Source: an uncultured Pseudomonadales bacterium
GTDB lineage: Bacteria; Pseudomonadota; Gammaproteobacteria; Pseudomonadales; Azotimanducaceae
DNA: 64,000 bases
Reading direction: 5' to 3'
Assembly (NCBI GenBank): GCA_958296195.1
Contig: OY282455.1
Location: 2,356,001-2,420,000 of the forward strand
Below are positions 15,001 to 21,316 of this stretch, piece after piece. Position numbers and translations under genes: made by a program. Numbering within the stretch: the stretch's first letter is position 1; each line of letters begins with the position of its first letter. Under the pieces are notes generated by a model. It did no database searches. It saw only the letters and a list, made by a program, of their open reading frames with translations, and was not told where the DNA came from.

Positions 15001-18000
15001 CTCGGCCACGATCAACCTGACGGACGATGACGGCCCGCCGACCTCACTCACGCTGACGGTGGACGACAGCAGCGTGGGCGAAGGCGACGGGGCGACTTTG
15101 ATCACGGTGACGGCGACGGTGAACGGGGCGACGCGGTTCGCCGGGGTCACGACGGTGACGGTGAGCGTGGCGGGGGCCGGCGCGGCGGGGGCGGTGGACT
15201 TCGCGGCGGTGACGGACTTCGACATCACGATTGCGGCGGGGGCGGCGAGCGGCGCCGGGAGCTTCACGCTGACGCCGACCAACGATGTGGTGGACGAAAC
15301 CGATGAGACGGTGACGGTGAGCGGCGCCTCAAGCGGCCTGACGGTGAACTCGGCCACGCTCACGTTGACGGACGACGACGCCGCGCCGACTGCAATCACC
15401 TTGACGGTGGACGACAGCAGCGTGGGCGAGGGCGACGGGGCGACCCTGATCACGGTGACCGCCACAGTGGATGGCACGACCCGGTTCGCCGCGACCACGA
15501 CCGTTGGGGTGAGCGTGACGGGCAGCGGCGCGGCGACGGCGGTGGACTTCGCGGCGGTGTCGGCGTTCGACGTTACGATTGCGGCGGGCGCGGCGAGCGG
15601 CACCGGGAGCTTCACGCTGACGCCGACGGCCGATGTCGTGGACGAGACCGACGAGACCGTGACGGTGAGTGGCACCTCGGGCAGCCTGACGGTGAGCCCG
15701 GCCACGCTCACGTTGACGGACGACGACGACGCCCCAACCGCGATCACCTTGACGGTGGACGACAACAGCGTGGGCGAGGGCGCCGGGGCGACCACGATCA
15801 CGGTGACCGCCGCGGTGGACGGCGCGACCCGGTTCGCCGCGGCCACGACGGTGACGGTGAGCGTGGCGGGCAGCGGCACGGCGACGGCGGTGGACTTCGC
15901 GGCGGTGCCGGCCTTCGACATTACGATTGCGGCGGGGGCGGCGAGCGACACCGGCAGCTTCACGCTGACGCCGACGGACGACACGCTGGACGAGGCGGAC
16001 GAGACGGTGACGGTAAGCGGCGTCTCAGGCAGCCTGACGGTGAATTCGGCGACGCTCAGCCTGACGGACGACGACGGCGCGCCGACGTTGTCAATCAACT
16101 CGCCGAGCGTGACCGAGGGCGACAGCGGCACGGCGACCTTGACGTTCACGGTGACGTTGAGCGCGGCGAGCGGCCAGCAGGTGACGGTGGACTACGCGGA
16201 CGCCGCGACCGGCACGGCCACGTCGGGGACGGACTACACGGCCATCACCGGCGGGACGCTGACCTTCACGGCGGGGACGACCAGCCAGACCTTCGACGTA
16301 GCGGTGATGAGCGATGTCCTGGACGAGTCGGATGAGACCGTGATCGTAACCCTGAGCAGCCCGACGAACGCGACCGTATCAAATACGGCGGGTACCGGCA
16401 CGGGGACGATCACCGACGACGACGCGGCGCCGACCTCAATCACGCTGACGGTAAACGACGACGGTGTGGGCGAGGGTGACGGGGCGACCCTGATCACGGT
16501 GACGGCCACGGTGGACGGCACGACGCGGTTCGCCGACACCACGACGGTGCAGGTGAGCGTGGCGGGCAGCGGCGCGGCGTCGGCGGTGGACTTCGCGGCG
16601 GTGGCGGACTTCGACATTACGATTGCGGCGGGGGCGGCGAGCCAGACCGGGACCTTCACGCTGACGCCGACCGACGATGCGGTGGACGAGACCGATGAGA
16701 CCATCACGGTGAGCGGCGTTTCGGGTAGCCTGACGGTGAAGTCGGCCACGATCAGTCTGACGGACGACGACGGCGCGCCGACCTCGATCACGCTGACGGT
16801 GAACGACAACAGCATGGACGAGGGTGACGGGGCGACCCTGATCACGGTGACGGCGACGGTGAATGGGACGACGCAGTTCGCCGAGGCCAAGACGGTGCGG
16901 GTGAGCATAGCAGGGAGCGGCGCGGCGTCGGCGGTGGACTTCGCGGCGGTGGCGGCGTTCGACATTGAGATCCCGGCGGGGGCGGCGAGCCGGACCGGGA
17001 CCTTCACGCTGACGCCGACGAACGATGCGGTGGACGAGACCAACGAGACGGTGACGGTGCGCGGCGCTTCGCCCGGCCTGACGGTGACCTCGGCCACGAT
17101 CACGTTGACGGATGACGACGACGCCCCGACGTCGATCACCTTGACGGTGAGCGACGATAGTGTGGGCGAGGGCGATGGCGCGACCACGATCACGGTGACG
17201 GCCACGGTGGACGGCGCGACCCGGTTCGGCGCGGCCACGACGGTGACGGTGAGCGTGGCGGGCAGCGGCGCGACGGGGGCGGTGGACTTCGCGGCGGTGT
17301 CGGCGTTCAACGTCGAGATTGCCGCGGGCAGCGCAAGCGGTACCGGAACCTTCACGCTGACGCCGACGGACGACACGGTGGACGAGACCGACGAGACCAT
17401 CACTGTGCGCGGCGTTTCGGGTAGCCTGACGGTGAACCCGGCCACGCTCAGCCTGACGGACAATGACGGGACGCCGTCGCTGTCGATCAACTCGCCGAGC
17501 GTGACCGAGGGGGACAGCGGCTCGAAGAACCTGACGTTCACGGTGGCCCTAAGTCCGGCCAGTACCGTGCAGGTGACGGTGGCCTACGCGGACGCCGGAA
17601 CCGGGACGGCGACCCCGGGGACCGACTACGCGGCGATCACCGGCGGGACGCTGACCTTCGCGGCGGGGACGACGAGCCGGCAGATCACGGTGTCGGTGAC
17701 GGGGGACGCGACCGACGAGCCGGACGAGACGGTGGTGGTATCGCTGAGCAACCCCGTCAACGCGACAGTTGGAACCGTCACGGGGACGGGGACGATCACG
17801 AACGACGATGGCGCCAGGGCTCCCGGCATAGGCAACGATGCACCGACGCTGGCGATCGACTCGCCGAACGTGTCGGAGGGGGACAGCGGCTCGAAGAACC
17901 TGACGTTCACTGTGACCCTAAGTGCGGCCAGTACCGGGCAGGTGACGGTGGCCTACGCGGACGCCGGGACCGGGACGGCGACCCCGGGGACCGACTACGC

Positions 18001-21000
18001 GGCGATCACCGGCGGGACGCTGACCTTCGCGGCGGGGACGACGAGCCGGCAGATCACGGTGTCGGTGACGGGGGACGCGACCGACGAGCCGGACGAGACG
18101 GTGGTGGTATCGCTGAGCAACCCCATCAACGCGATAGTTGGAACCGTCACGGGGACGGGGACGATCACGAACGACGATGGCGCCAAGGATCCCAGCATAG
18201 GCAACGATGCACCGTCGTTGTCGATCGACTCGCCGCGCGTGGCGGAGGGTCACAACGGCGCGAAGAACCTGACGTTCACCGTGACCCTGAGCGCGGGCAG
18301 CGCCGAGCAGGTGACGGTGGCCTACGCGGACGCCGGGACGGGCACGGCGACCCCGGGGACGGACTACACGGCGCTCGTCGGCGGCACGCTGACCTTCCCC
18401 GCGGGAACCACGAGCCGGGAGATCACGGTGTCGGTGATAGGCGACGTCCTGGACGAGTCGGACGAGACCGTGGTGGTGGCCCTGAGCAACGCCGAGAACG
18501 CGACCATCGGCACGGCGACGGGGGTCGGCGCCATCACCAATGACGACACGCCGCCGACGCTGGCGATCGCCTCGCCGAGCGTGGCGGAGGGTGACGACGG
18601 TTCGGTGAGCCTGACCTGGACGGTGAGCCTGGGCGCACCGAGCGGGCGGGTGGTGACAGTGGACTACGCGGACGCCGGGACGGGCACGGCGACCCCGGGG
18701 ACGGACTACGCAGCCCTCGGCGCGGGGACTTTGATCTTCCCCGCCGGCGTCACCAGCCGGGCGGTAACGGTGTCAGTGACGGGGGACACGACCACCGAGC
18801 CGGACGAGACCGTGGTGGTGGCCCTGAGCCGCCCGTCGAACGCCACCCTGGGGACGGCGACGGGGACCGGCACAATCATCGACGATGACATCAACCTGAC
18901 GCCGAGCTTTGGTTCTGTGACCATCCCGGATCAGTCCTGGACCCAGAACTGGGCGATCCCGGCATTGTCGCTGCCGGCGGCCACGGGTGGCGACGGCGCA
19001 CTGACCTATGCGCTGACGCCGGCGCTGCCCAGGGGGCTGAGCTTTGATGCGGCAACGCGGGAATTGTCGGGTATGCCGACGACGGCGATGGGGACGACCG
19101 AATACAGCCTGACGGCTACGGACGAGGACGGGGATGCGGCGGCGCTGAGTTTCGCGATCGAGGTGACCGCCCCGATCACTATATCGATTGCGGACGCCCA
19201 AGCCGTGGAGGGCGAGTCCGTCGAGTTCGAGGTTACGTTGTCCAAGCCAGTGCCGGCGATTGGGGCGCTGATGGTGGTTTGTCGGGTAACCGACGGCACG
19301 GCCCTGGCGCAGTCCGACTATACGCCGCCTGCGGGTCAGCAAGGGGAGTTCACGATCGCGGCGGGACGGCGCGAGGCGACGATCGTCATTCGGACGACGG
19401 ACGATGACCTGGTGGAGGGCGAGGAGACATTCACGGTGATGCTGGTCAGCGCCAGTCATGCGGAGTTGGGCGATGCCGAGGCGACGGGCAGGATTGTCGA
19501 TGACGACTTGCCGTCCCTGCGCGGCGAGGCGCTGCAATGGTCCCTGGCGGCGTTTGGGCGGACCGTGGCGACGGAGGCGGTGGACGCCATCGGGCAGCGC
19601 TTTCGGGCTGGCGGGCCGGTCGCACGGCCCACGCTGGAGGAGGGGGACGCGCCGCTGCGCGACGGTCCTGACGAGGCCGGGATGGGCTGGACGACCGGCG
19701 CGTGGGGAGACCTTTCCATGGGCGGTCCCTCCAGGGGGGGACTAGATGCTTCCCGGGCGGCGCGTTCGCCAACCGAGACGTTCGATCCCGATCGTTCCCC
19801 GTGGGACGAATTCCTGTCCCATGTCGCCTTTGAGACAAGCCTTGGAGCGACTAGCGACGACAGCACGGATGGGGAGCGGTGGACATTGTGGGGCCGGGGT
19901 TCGAAGAGCCGGTTCAGCGGCCAGTCCGGGGGGAGGTTGGCGTTGGACGGGGAGGTTCGCACCGGTCACCTGGGAGTGGACGCACGGCCGGCCGATCGCG
20001 ACCTGCTGCTGGGCATGGCGCTTTCGCACAGCGTCGGGGAACTGAACTACCGGGCGGCGGGAACCGGTTTGGGCTGGGGACGAGTGGATCTGGACCTGAG
20101 CAGTGTGCTGCCATACGGGCACTGGGCGCCGCGCGAGGGTGTGGATATGTGGGCGCTGCTGGGCATCGGCCAAGGGAAGGCCAGTTTGACGGATGAGTTC
20201 GGCCGCGTGACGACGGACACGGCGATGCGGATGGCGGCGTTGGGCGGTCGCCGGGAGTTGGCCTCGTGGCTGGGGGTGGCGTTGAAGGGGGACGCCTTCG
20301 TGGTGGTCATGGAGGGGTCGGCGCACGGCGGGTTGGCGCACGGTGGTTCGGCAGGATTGCCGAAGGTGGATGGAAATGCGAGCCGCCTGCGTTTGATGAT
20401 GGAGGGAAGGCACGACTGGCGGGTGTCGGAGCAATCGCAACTGGGATTGAGCCTGGAGTTTGGTGGTCGCTGGGACGGTGGCGATGCGGATACGGGCGTG
20501 GGCGCGGAACTTGGGGGGGAGTTGGAATACCGCCACGCGACCTGGGGTTTGGGCGTGAAGACGCGGGGGCGGTATTTGCTGGGGCATTCGGCGCGGGCGT
20601 TCAAGGAATGGGGTGTGAACTTGGCGTTGGCGTTCGACCCGGGCGAGGAGGGGGTCGGCGCGTCGCTTGCGCTGGCGCCGACTTGGGGGGTGGCGTCGAG
20701 CCAGGTGGAGGGTTTGTGGCGGAACGAGCGGCTGTTGGGTGCCGGCCTGGGTGGTCAGGGGGTGCCGGGTGAGCGCGGAATCCGGCGGCCGAACCGTTTG
20801 CGGATGGAGTTGGGCTATGGATTTGAGACCGGCGGGCCGGGCCTGCTGAAGCTGTATGGCGCGCTGTCCGAGGAGGGTCCGGGGATGAGGAACTGGCGTC
20901 TGGGCGGCCTGATGACGGGCGGGCGGATTAGCTGGAGTCTGGAACTGGACCGCCGGGAGGGTCGGGGCGAGCCGCCCCAGTACGGCATCCTGCTGAAGTT

Positions 21001-21076
21001 CGGCAACGGGTTGGCGAACGAGATCCCGCTCGGTGCGTCCTTCAACGGTTCCGCCGCTCCGGTTCCATCGCCATAG
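2..21076 (+). CDS. Giant Calx-beta repeat surface protein with C-terminal autotransporter-like barrel (5' end outside window)
   Basis: The frame is already open at base 2 and the first codons continue a repeat unit, so the true start lies upstream; 7,024 residues are visible. I count about 55 Calx-beta-like units of 100-120 residues, each ending in an acidic DDD/DND/NDD turn typical of Ca2+ sites. Two main unit types recur: one begins TLSINSPSVTEGDSGS, the other TAITLTVDDNSVGEGDG. Two putative-Ig modules sit near residues 1659-1760 and 6299-6390. After a helical linker (about 6500-6620, containing FGRTVATEAVDAIGQRF) comes a barrel-like region with alternating hydrophobic strands (about 6626-7015). 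The family is expected to expose repeats at the cell surface, probably as a Ca2+-dependent adhesin. The protein ends with about 20 residues after the last strand (YGILLKF), not with the usual terminal aromatic. Secretion route and ligand are inferred; the unseen N-terminus should carry the signal peptide. Confidence 0.9.
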   Translation, partial: AASGAGTFTLTPTNDAVDETNETITVSGASGSLTVNSATITLTDDDTAGVTFSPATLTLTEEGASQKFTMVLDSEPTGLVYVTFHPDPGISVVGAVAPATYHWGSLNSSNWDTGITARELTVAALADSNMQDETRYIKYSMSGYGAFDAPFSNPRNGVKVTVEDNDKPVVSLSLSPASVSENGGAATVTATLDRAVSVATTITVAAAGTGADSSDFTLSAATTLTIAAGVTTSTGTVTVTAVNNALDEPDKRVTVSGTVSHNGVTRPADQTLTIADDDPAPTLSIDSPSVTEGDSGSKNLTFTVTLSAASGKAVTVDWDRAAGGGTATSGTDYAVITGGTLTFPAETISQTFDVSVTGDTDDESNETVIVFLSNAANATLATITGTGTIIDDDGAPALSINSPSVTEGDSGTKNLTFTVTLSPVSTGQVTVTYADAGTGTATSGTDYTAIAGGTLTFAAGTTSQTFDVAVTGDTIDESNETVVVTLSGATGATISTATGTGMITDNDATPTLSINSPSVTEGDSGSKNLTFSVTLSAASSQQVTVAYADAATGTATSGTDYTAIRPGRLTFAAGETSKTFNVSVTGDTSAESNETVVLLLGRPSNAVISSVAGSGTGTITDNDATPTAITLTVDDNNVAESDGAPTITVTATVDGATQFGAATTVTVSVAGSGAAGAVDFAAVSDFDMTIPAGAASNTGTFTLTLTDDAVDEVDETITVSGVSGSLTVNSATINLTDNDATPSLSINSLSVTEGDSGSKDLTFTVTLSATSSRPVTVDYADADTGAATSGADYTALTAGTLTFPAGTTSQTIDVAVTGDVLDELNETIVVTLSNARNATLATATGTVTIIDNDGVPTLSIDSPSVTEGDSGSKNLTFTVTLSAASGRQVTVAYADAGTGTATGTGTDYTALTAGVLTFEAGTTSRTFNVAVRGDTTDELDETVLVILRNPTNAMIATGAGTGTGTITDNDDPPTLSIDSPSVTEGDRGAKNLTFTVSLSAASGLQVTVNWAGTGGTATSGTDYTALTGGALTFAVGTTSQTFNVAVTGDVLDESDETVIATLSGATNATIATGTGTGTITDNDALPTLSINSPSVMEGNSGSKNLTFTVTLSATSGRQVTVAWADAGTGTATSGTDYTAITGGTLTFAAGTTSRTFNVSVTGDTTAESNETVVVTLSGATNATLATATGTGTIAGDDTAGVTYSPTALTVTEQGPSQSFTVVLNAQPPGTVWVGFTPESGLVVGEDLTPPYNITFNQVNWNTPKTVSVRAFADSNSQNETRRIKVVVAQYPGANVPASANQTAVTVTVIDDDKPAVSLSLSPASVSENAGVSTVTATLSEAVSVATTITVAATAGTGADSSDFTLSAANTLTIAAGATTSTGTVTVTAVNNALDEPDKRVTVSGTVSHNGVMAPSGKTLTITDDDPPPTLSIDSPSVTEGDRGSKNLTFTATLSPASGRQVTVNWAADAGGTATSGTDYAPITGGALTFAAGTTSQTFNVSVTGDTRDEANETVVVSLSNPTNAAISSTAGTGTGTITDDDATPTLSIDSPSVMEGDVGPRDLTFTVRLSAASGRQVTVDWAAGTGTATSGTDYTAITGGTLTFAVGATTQTFNVSVTGDTLDESNETVAVLLSNSTNATISRGTGTGTIIDDDTAGVAKIPSFGSLVGPALRYQIHRSNISFSLPAATGGVGALTYALAVTPALPAGLSYATPAAGAAHGGIISGLPRRVAPRRAYTLIATDAGGNTAELAFTVVVSAAPGVTLAVANRSIPELGGFTTVTATLSHASSAATTITVLPVAGAYTVGSDATIVIPAGDRTNAADTASITAVDDAIDNLSNRTVTVRGSASNAHGVMAVTGAPLTLTDNEATPTVTLFTNPEYVSEGGAAAVTARLNHASSEAVTLTVSAAASVNTAAGDFTLSSARTLTIPAGSRYSAGVVTIATRRVTTDSLIRGVDIEATVSGASGVANPTGITLPVLDNDGASTVTLSLSDSSIPENGGTTTVSATLDRASSVATTITITGSGYYTAGSDATIVIPAGQTQNSGDTATVVAVDNDTDSPNRSVQVTAQALYDASIEEFNTIVGLVSNRWKGRVRLPTSLVTGNIVYGLDVNGATLILEDDDATPRLMLTAADSSISENNGRTAIRATLNRPSSAATTVSMAVFGPSTTAPAGDYTLPADTTLTIAAGKTASADAVTVGAVDNPRDEPDRRLVLTAVNPQNSHGIGQFSGTQVAITDDDDAPTVRLAVADSSISENGGTTTVTAALSHPSSQATTITVAGVSGFYTVGSDATITIPARRTSNAADTASITAVDNAIDDPGNRRTTVTGSASNTQGVGSVTGAALTLIDDDVSLSIDSPSVTEGDSGSKNLTFTVSLNEASSRQVTVAYADAGTGTATSGTDYTAITAGTLTFAVGDTSKSLTVSVTGDVIDELNETIVVTLSNAANATIATASGTGTITDNDATPTAITLTVDDNSVGEGDGATTITVTAAVDGATRFTAATTVTVSVAGSGTATAVDFAAVSDFDITIGAGAASGTGTFTLTPTDDTLDEADETVTVSGASGSLTVSSATLSLTDDDDAPSLSIDSLSVTEGDSGSTTLTFTVTLSAASGQQVTVDYADAGTGTATSGTDYTAITAGTLTFAVGTTSQTFDVAVTGDVIDESNETVIATLSGATNATIATASGTGTITDNDATPTAITLTVDDNSVAEGDGATTITVTATVAGTTRFGSATTVTVSVAGSGTATAVDFAAVSNFDIEIAAGAASATGTFTLTPTVDTTDETDETITVSGTSGSLTVNSATITLTDDDDPPTSITLTVNDNGVGEGDGATLITVTATVDGGTRYAAATTVTVSVAGSGTATAVDFAAVTAFDIEIPADAASGTGIFTLTPTDDAADETDETITVSGTSGSLTVNSATISLTDDDGAPTSITLTVDDNSVGEADGATLITVTATVNGTTRFADTTTVTVSVAGSGTATAVDFAAVTAFDIEIAAGAASGTGTFTLTPTVDATDETNETVTVSGASGSLTVNAATITLTDDDAAPTAITLTVNDNSVAEGDGATTITVTATVDGATRFAAATTVQVSVAGSGAATAVDFAAVANFDIEIAADAASGTGTFTLTPTVDTTDETDETITVSGTSGSLTVNSATITLTDDDAAPTSITLTVDDNGVGEGDGATLITVTATVDGGTRYAAATTVTVSVAGSGTATAVDFTAVSDFDITIGAGAASGTGTFTLTPTNDTLDEADETVTVSGASGSLTVSSATLSLTDDDDAPSLSINSLSVTEGDSGSTTLTFTVTLSAASGQQVTVDYADAGTGTATSGTDYTAITAGTLTFAVGDTSKSLTVSVTGDVIDELNETIVVTLSNAANATIATASGTGTITDNDATPTAITLTVDDNSVGEGDGATTITVTATVAGTTRFGSATTVTVSVAGSGTATAVDFAAVSNFDIEIAAGAASATGTFTLTPTVDTTDETDETITVSGTSGSLTVNSATITLTDDDDPPTSITLTVNDNGVGEGDGATLITVTATVDGGTRYAAATTVTVSVAGSGTATAVDFAAVTAFDIEIPADAASGTGIFTLTPTDDAADETDETITVSGTSGSLTVNSATISLTDDDGAPTSITLTVNDNSVGEADGATTITVTATVDGGTRFADTTTVTVSVAGSGTATAVDFAAVSDFDITIAAGAASGAGSFTLTPTVDATDETNETVTVRGTSGSLTVSPATITLTDDDAAPTAITLTVDDNAVGEGDGATLITVTATVDGTTRFAAATTVTVNVAGSGTATAVDFAAVTAFDITIAADAASGTGSFTLTPTDDAADETDETVTVRGVSGSLTVNSVTISLTDDDGAPTSITLTVNDNSVGEADGATLITVTATVNGTTRFADATTVTVSVAGSGTATAVDFAAVTAFDIEIAAGDASGTGTFTLTPTVDATDETNETVTVSGTSGSLTVNAATITLTDDDDAPTAITLTVNDNSVAEGDGATSITVTATVDGATRFAAATTMQVSVAGSGTATAVDFAAVTNFDITIAADAASGTGTFTLTPTVDATDETNETVTVRGTSGSLTVSSATITLTDDDATPTALTLTVNDNRVGEGDGATLITVTATVDGATRFAEATTVTVSVAGSGTATAVDFAAVTAFDIEIAAGAASQTGTFTLTPTNDTADETDETITVSGTSGSLTVSSATISLTDDDATPMLSINSPSVTEGDSGTTTLTFTVTLSAASGRQVTVAYADAGTGTATSGTDYTAITGGTLTFAVGTTSRTFNVAVTGDALDEANETVVVTLGNATNATLATASGTGTITDNDAMPTLSVNSPSVTEGNSGSTTLTFTVRLSAASGQPVTVQYADASTGTATSGTDYTAITGGTLTFTAGTISQTFNVAVTGDTLDEANETVVVSLSSPTNATVSNTTGTGTGTITDDDDAPTLSVNSPSVTEGNSGSTTLTFTVRLSAASGRQVTVAYADAATGTATSGTDYTAITGGTLTFAAGTTSRTFNVAVTGDVLAESNETVVVSLSSPTNATVSSAAATGTGTITDDDDTPTALTLTVSDNSVGESAGATTITVTATVDGATRFVDATTVRVSVAGSGTATAVDFAAVSDFDITIAAGAASQTGTFTLTPTNDATDETDETVTVSGASGSLTVSPATIALTDDDAAPTAITLTVNDNSVGEGDGATTITVTATVAGATRFAAATTVGVSVAGSGTAGAVDFAAVSAFNISIAAGAVSGTGTFTLTPTDDAVDETNETVTVSGTSGSLTVGSATIALTDDDAAPTAITLTVDDSSVGEGDGATTITVTATVAGTTRFVDARTVSVSVAGGGTATAVDFAAVAGFNITIGAGAASQTGTFTLTPTDDAVDETNETVTVSGTSGSLTVNPATITLTDNDATPTAIALTVNDDGVGEGDGATLITVTATVAGTTRFAEATTVTVSVAGSGTASAVDFAAVSDFDITIGAGAVSGTGSFTLRPTADAVDETDETITVSGASGSLTVSSATINLTDDDGPPTSLTLTVDDSSVGEGDGATLITVTATVNGATRFAGVTTVTVSVAGAGAAGAVDFAAVTDFDITIAAGAASGAGSFTLTPTNDVVDETDETVTVSGASSGLTVNSATLTLTDDDAAPTAITLTVDDSSVGEGDGATLITVTATVDGTTRFAATTTVGVSVTGSGAATAVDFAAVSAFDVTIAAGAASGTGSFTLTPTADVVDETDETVTVSGTSGSLTVSPATLTLTDDDDAPTAITLTVDDNSVGEGAGATTITVTAAVDGATRFAAATTVTVSVAGSGTATAVDFAAVPAFDITIAAGAASDTGSFTLTPTDDTLDEADETVTVSGVSGSLTVNSATLSLTDDDGAPTLSINSPSVTEGDSGTATLTFTVTLSAASGQQVTVDYADAATGTATSGTDYTAITGGTLTFTAGTTSQTFDVAVMSDVLDESDETVIVTLSSPTNATVSNTAGTGTGTITDDDAAPTSITLTVNDDGVGEGDGATLITVTATVDGTTRFADTTTVQVSVAGSGAASAVDFAAVADFDITIAAGAASQTGTFTLTPTDDAVDETDETITVSGVSGSLTVKSATISLTDDDGAPTSITLTVNDNSMDEGDGATLITVTATVNGTTQFAEAKTVRVSIAGSGAASAVDFAAVAAFDIEIPAGAASRTGTFTLTPTNDAVDETNETVTVRGASPGLTVTSATITLTDDDDAPTSITLTVSDDSVGEGDGATTITVTATVDGATRFGAATTVTVSVAGSGATGAVDFAAVSAFNVEIAAGSASGTGTFTLTPTDDTVDETDETITVRGVSGSLTVNPATLSLTDNDGTPSLSINSPSVTEGDSGSKNLTFTVALSPASTVQVTVAYADAGTGTATPGTDYAAITGGTLTFAAGTTSRQITVSVTGDATDEPDETVVVSLSNPVNATVGTVTGTGTITNDDGARAPGIGNDAPTLAIDSPNVSEGDSGSKNLTFTVTLSAASTGQVTVAYADAGTGTATPGTDYAAITGGTLTFAAGTTSRQITVSVTGDATDEPDETVVVSLSNPINAIVGTVTGTGTITNDDGAKDPSIGNDAPSLSIDSPRVAEGHNGAKNLTFTVTLSAGSAEQVTVAYADAGTGTATPGTDYTALVGGTLTFPAGTTSREITVSVIGDVLDESDETVVVALSNAENATIGTATGVGAITNDDTPPTLAIASPSVAEGDDGSVSLTWTVSLGAPSGRVVTVDYADAGTGTATPGTDYAALGAGTLIFPAGVTSRAVTVSVTGDTTTEPDETVVVALSRPSNATLGTATGTGTIIDDDINLTPSFGSVTIPDQSWTQNWAIPALSLPAATGGDGALTYALTPALPRGLSFDAATRELSGMPTTAMGTTEYSLTATDEDGDAAALSFAIEVTAPITISIADAQAVEGESVEFEVTLSKPVPAIGALMVVCRVTDGTALAQSDYTPPAGQQGEFTIAAGRREATIVIRTTDDDLVEGEETFTVMLVSASHAELGDAEATGRIVDDDLPSLRGEALQWSLAAFGRTVATEAVDAIGQRFRAGGPVARPTLEEGDAPLRDGPDEAGMGWTTGAWGDLSMGGPSRGGLDASRAARSPTETFDPDRSPWDEFLSHVAFETSLGATSDDSTDGERWTLWGRGSKSRFSGQSGGRLALDGEVRTGHLGVDARPADRDLLLGMALSHSVGELNYRAAGTGLGWGRVDLDLSSVLPYGHWAPREGVDMWALLGIGQGKASLTDEFGRVTTDTAMRMAALGGRRELASWLGVALKGDAFVVVMEGSAHGGLAHGGSAGLPKVDGNASRLRLMMEGRHDWRVSEQSQLGLSLEFGGRWDGGDADTGVGAELGGELEYRHATWGLGVKTRGRYLLGHSARAFKEWGVNLALAFDPGEEGVGASLALAPTWGVASSQVEGLWRNERLLGAGLGGQGVPGERGIRRPNRLRMELGYGFETGGPGLLKLYGALSEEGPGMRNWRLGGLMTGGRISWSLELDRREGRGEPPQYGILLKFGNGLANEIPLGASFNGSAAPVPSP
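7192..10890 (+). repeat. Long near-identical internal duplication inside the Calx-beta gene
   Basis: Bases about 7560-8808 recur at about 9642-10890, an offset of exactly 2082 bp (694 codons). The stretch from about 8161 to 8808 reads the same as 10243-10890. Within the second copy, about 9964-10235 instead matches 7192-7463 almost perfectly (offset 2772 bp, 924 codons). Both offsets are multiples of three, so the frame is kept. This is a mosaic that simple tandem duplication does not explain; gene conversion or unequal crossing-over between units is the likely cause. Confidence 0.85.
17511..18207 (+). repeat. 369-bp tandem repeat (123 codons) in the Calx-beta gene
   Basis: Two consecutive Calx-beta units (from about 17511 and about 17880) are nearly identical at DNA level with a 369-bp offset. 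Each ends with a linker containing GIGNDAP or SIGNDAP that is absent from the other units. The low divergence implies recent duplication. Confidence 0.8.
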
Positions 21077-21090
21077 GTTGGATCAATCCC

Positions 21091-21213
21091 TCAAAATCGC
21101 TTGCTGACCCGAACCCCGTACTCCCGGCGGTCGTTGCTGTTGATTGTCAGCACCGTCGGGTCCAAATCGAGCTTGGCCAGGGGATAGGTTTCGTTCGTAA
21201 AGCGGGCGAGACT
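21091..21213 (-). pseudogene. C-terminal fossil of a TonB-dependent receptor
   Basis: On the minus strand an open stretch ends with DLDPTVLTINSNDRREYG, then VRVSKRF and a TGA. This looks like the last two beta-strands of a TonB-dependent receptor, including the terminal aromatic used for outer-membrane insertion. Nothing upstream in frame resembles the rest of a receptor: within about 100 bp the sequence is the intergenic DNA of the transporter operon. I read it as the 3' remnant of a deleted receptor gene. The match is from memory of the family and only about 40 residues long. Confidence 0.45.
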
Positions 21214-21316
21214 GCATCCCTTTGTCGAAAAGCAGGGCAAAAAATAGTTTGGGGTGCTCTGGAAGCGCTAGCGACTGAAACTCGGGAGGGATCAGCGGCT
21301 TGGCGCGACATCCGGG

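Noticed and set aside
7900-16149. Antisense open frames of up to about 900 codons inside the Calx-beta gene (for example 9982-12675 and 13450-16149)
   Set aside because: They mirror the repeats of the real gene: low-complexity Val/Ala/Ser proteins caused by GC-rich, stop-poor repeat codons. No independent ribosome sites or recognisable domains.
7000-18500. Regular repeats resembling an array
   Set aside because: The period is about 345 bp, in frame and protein-coding; not CRISPR spacing.
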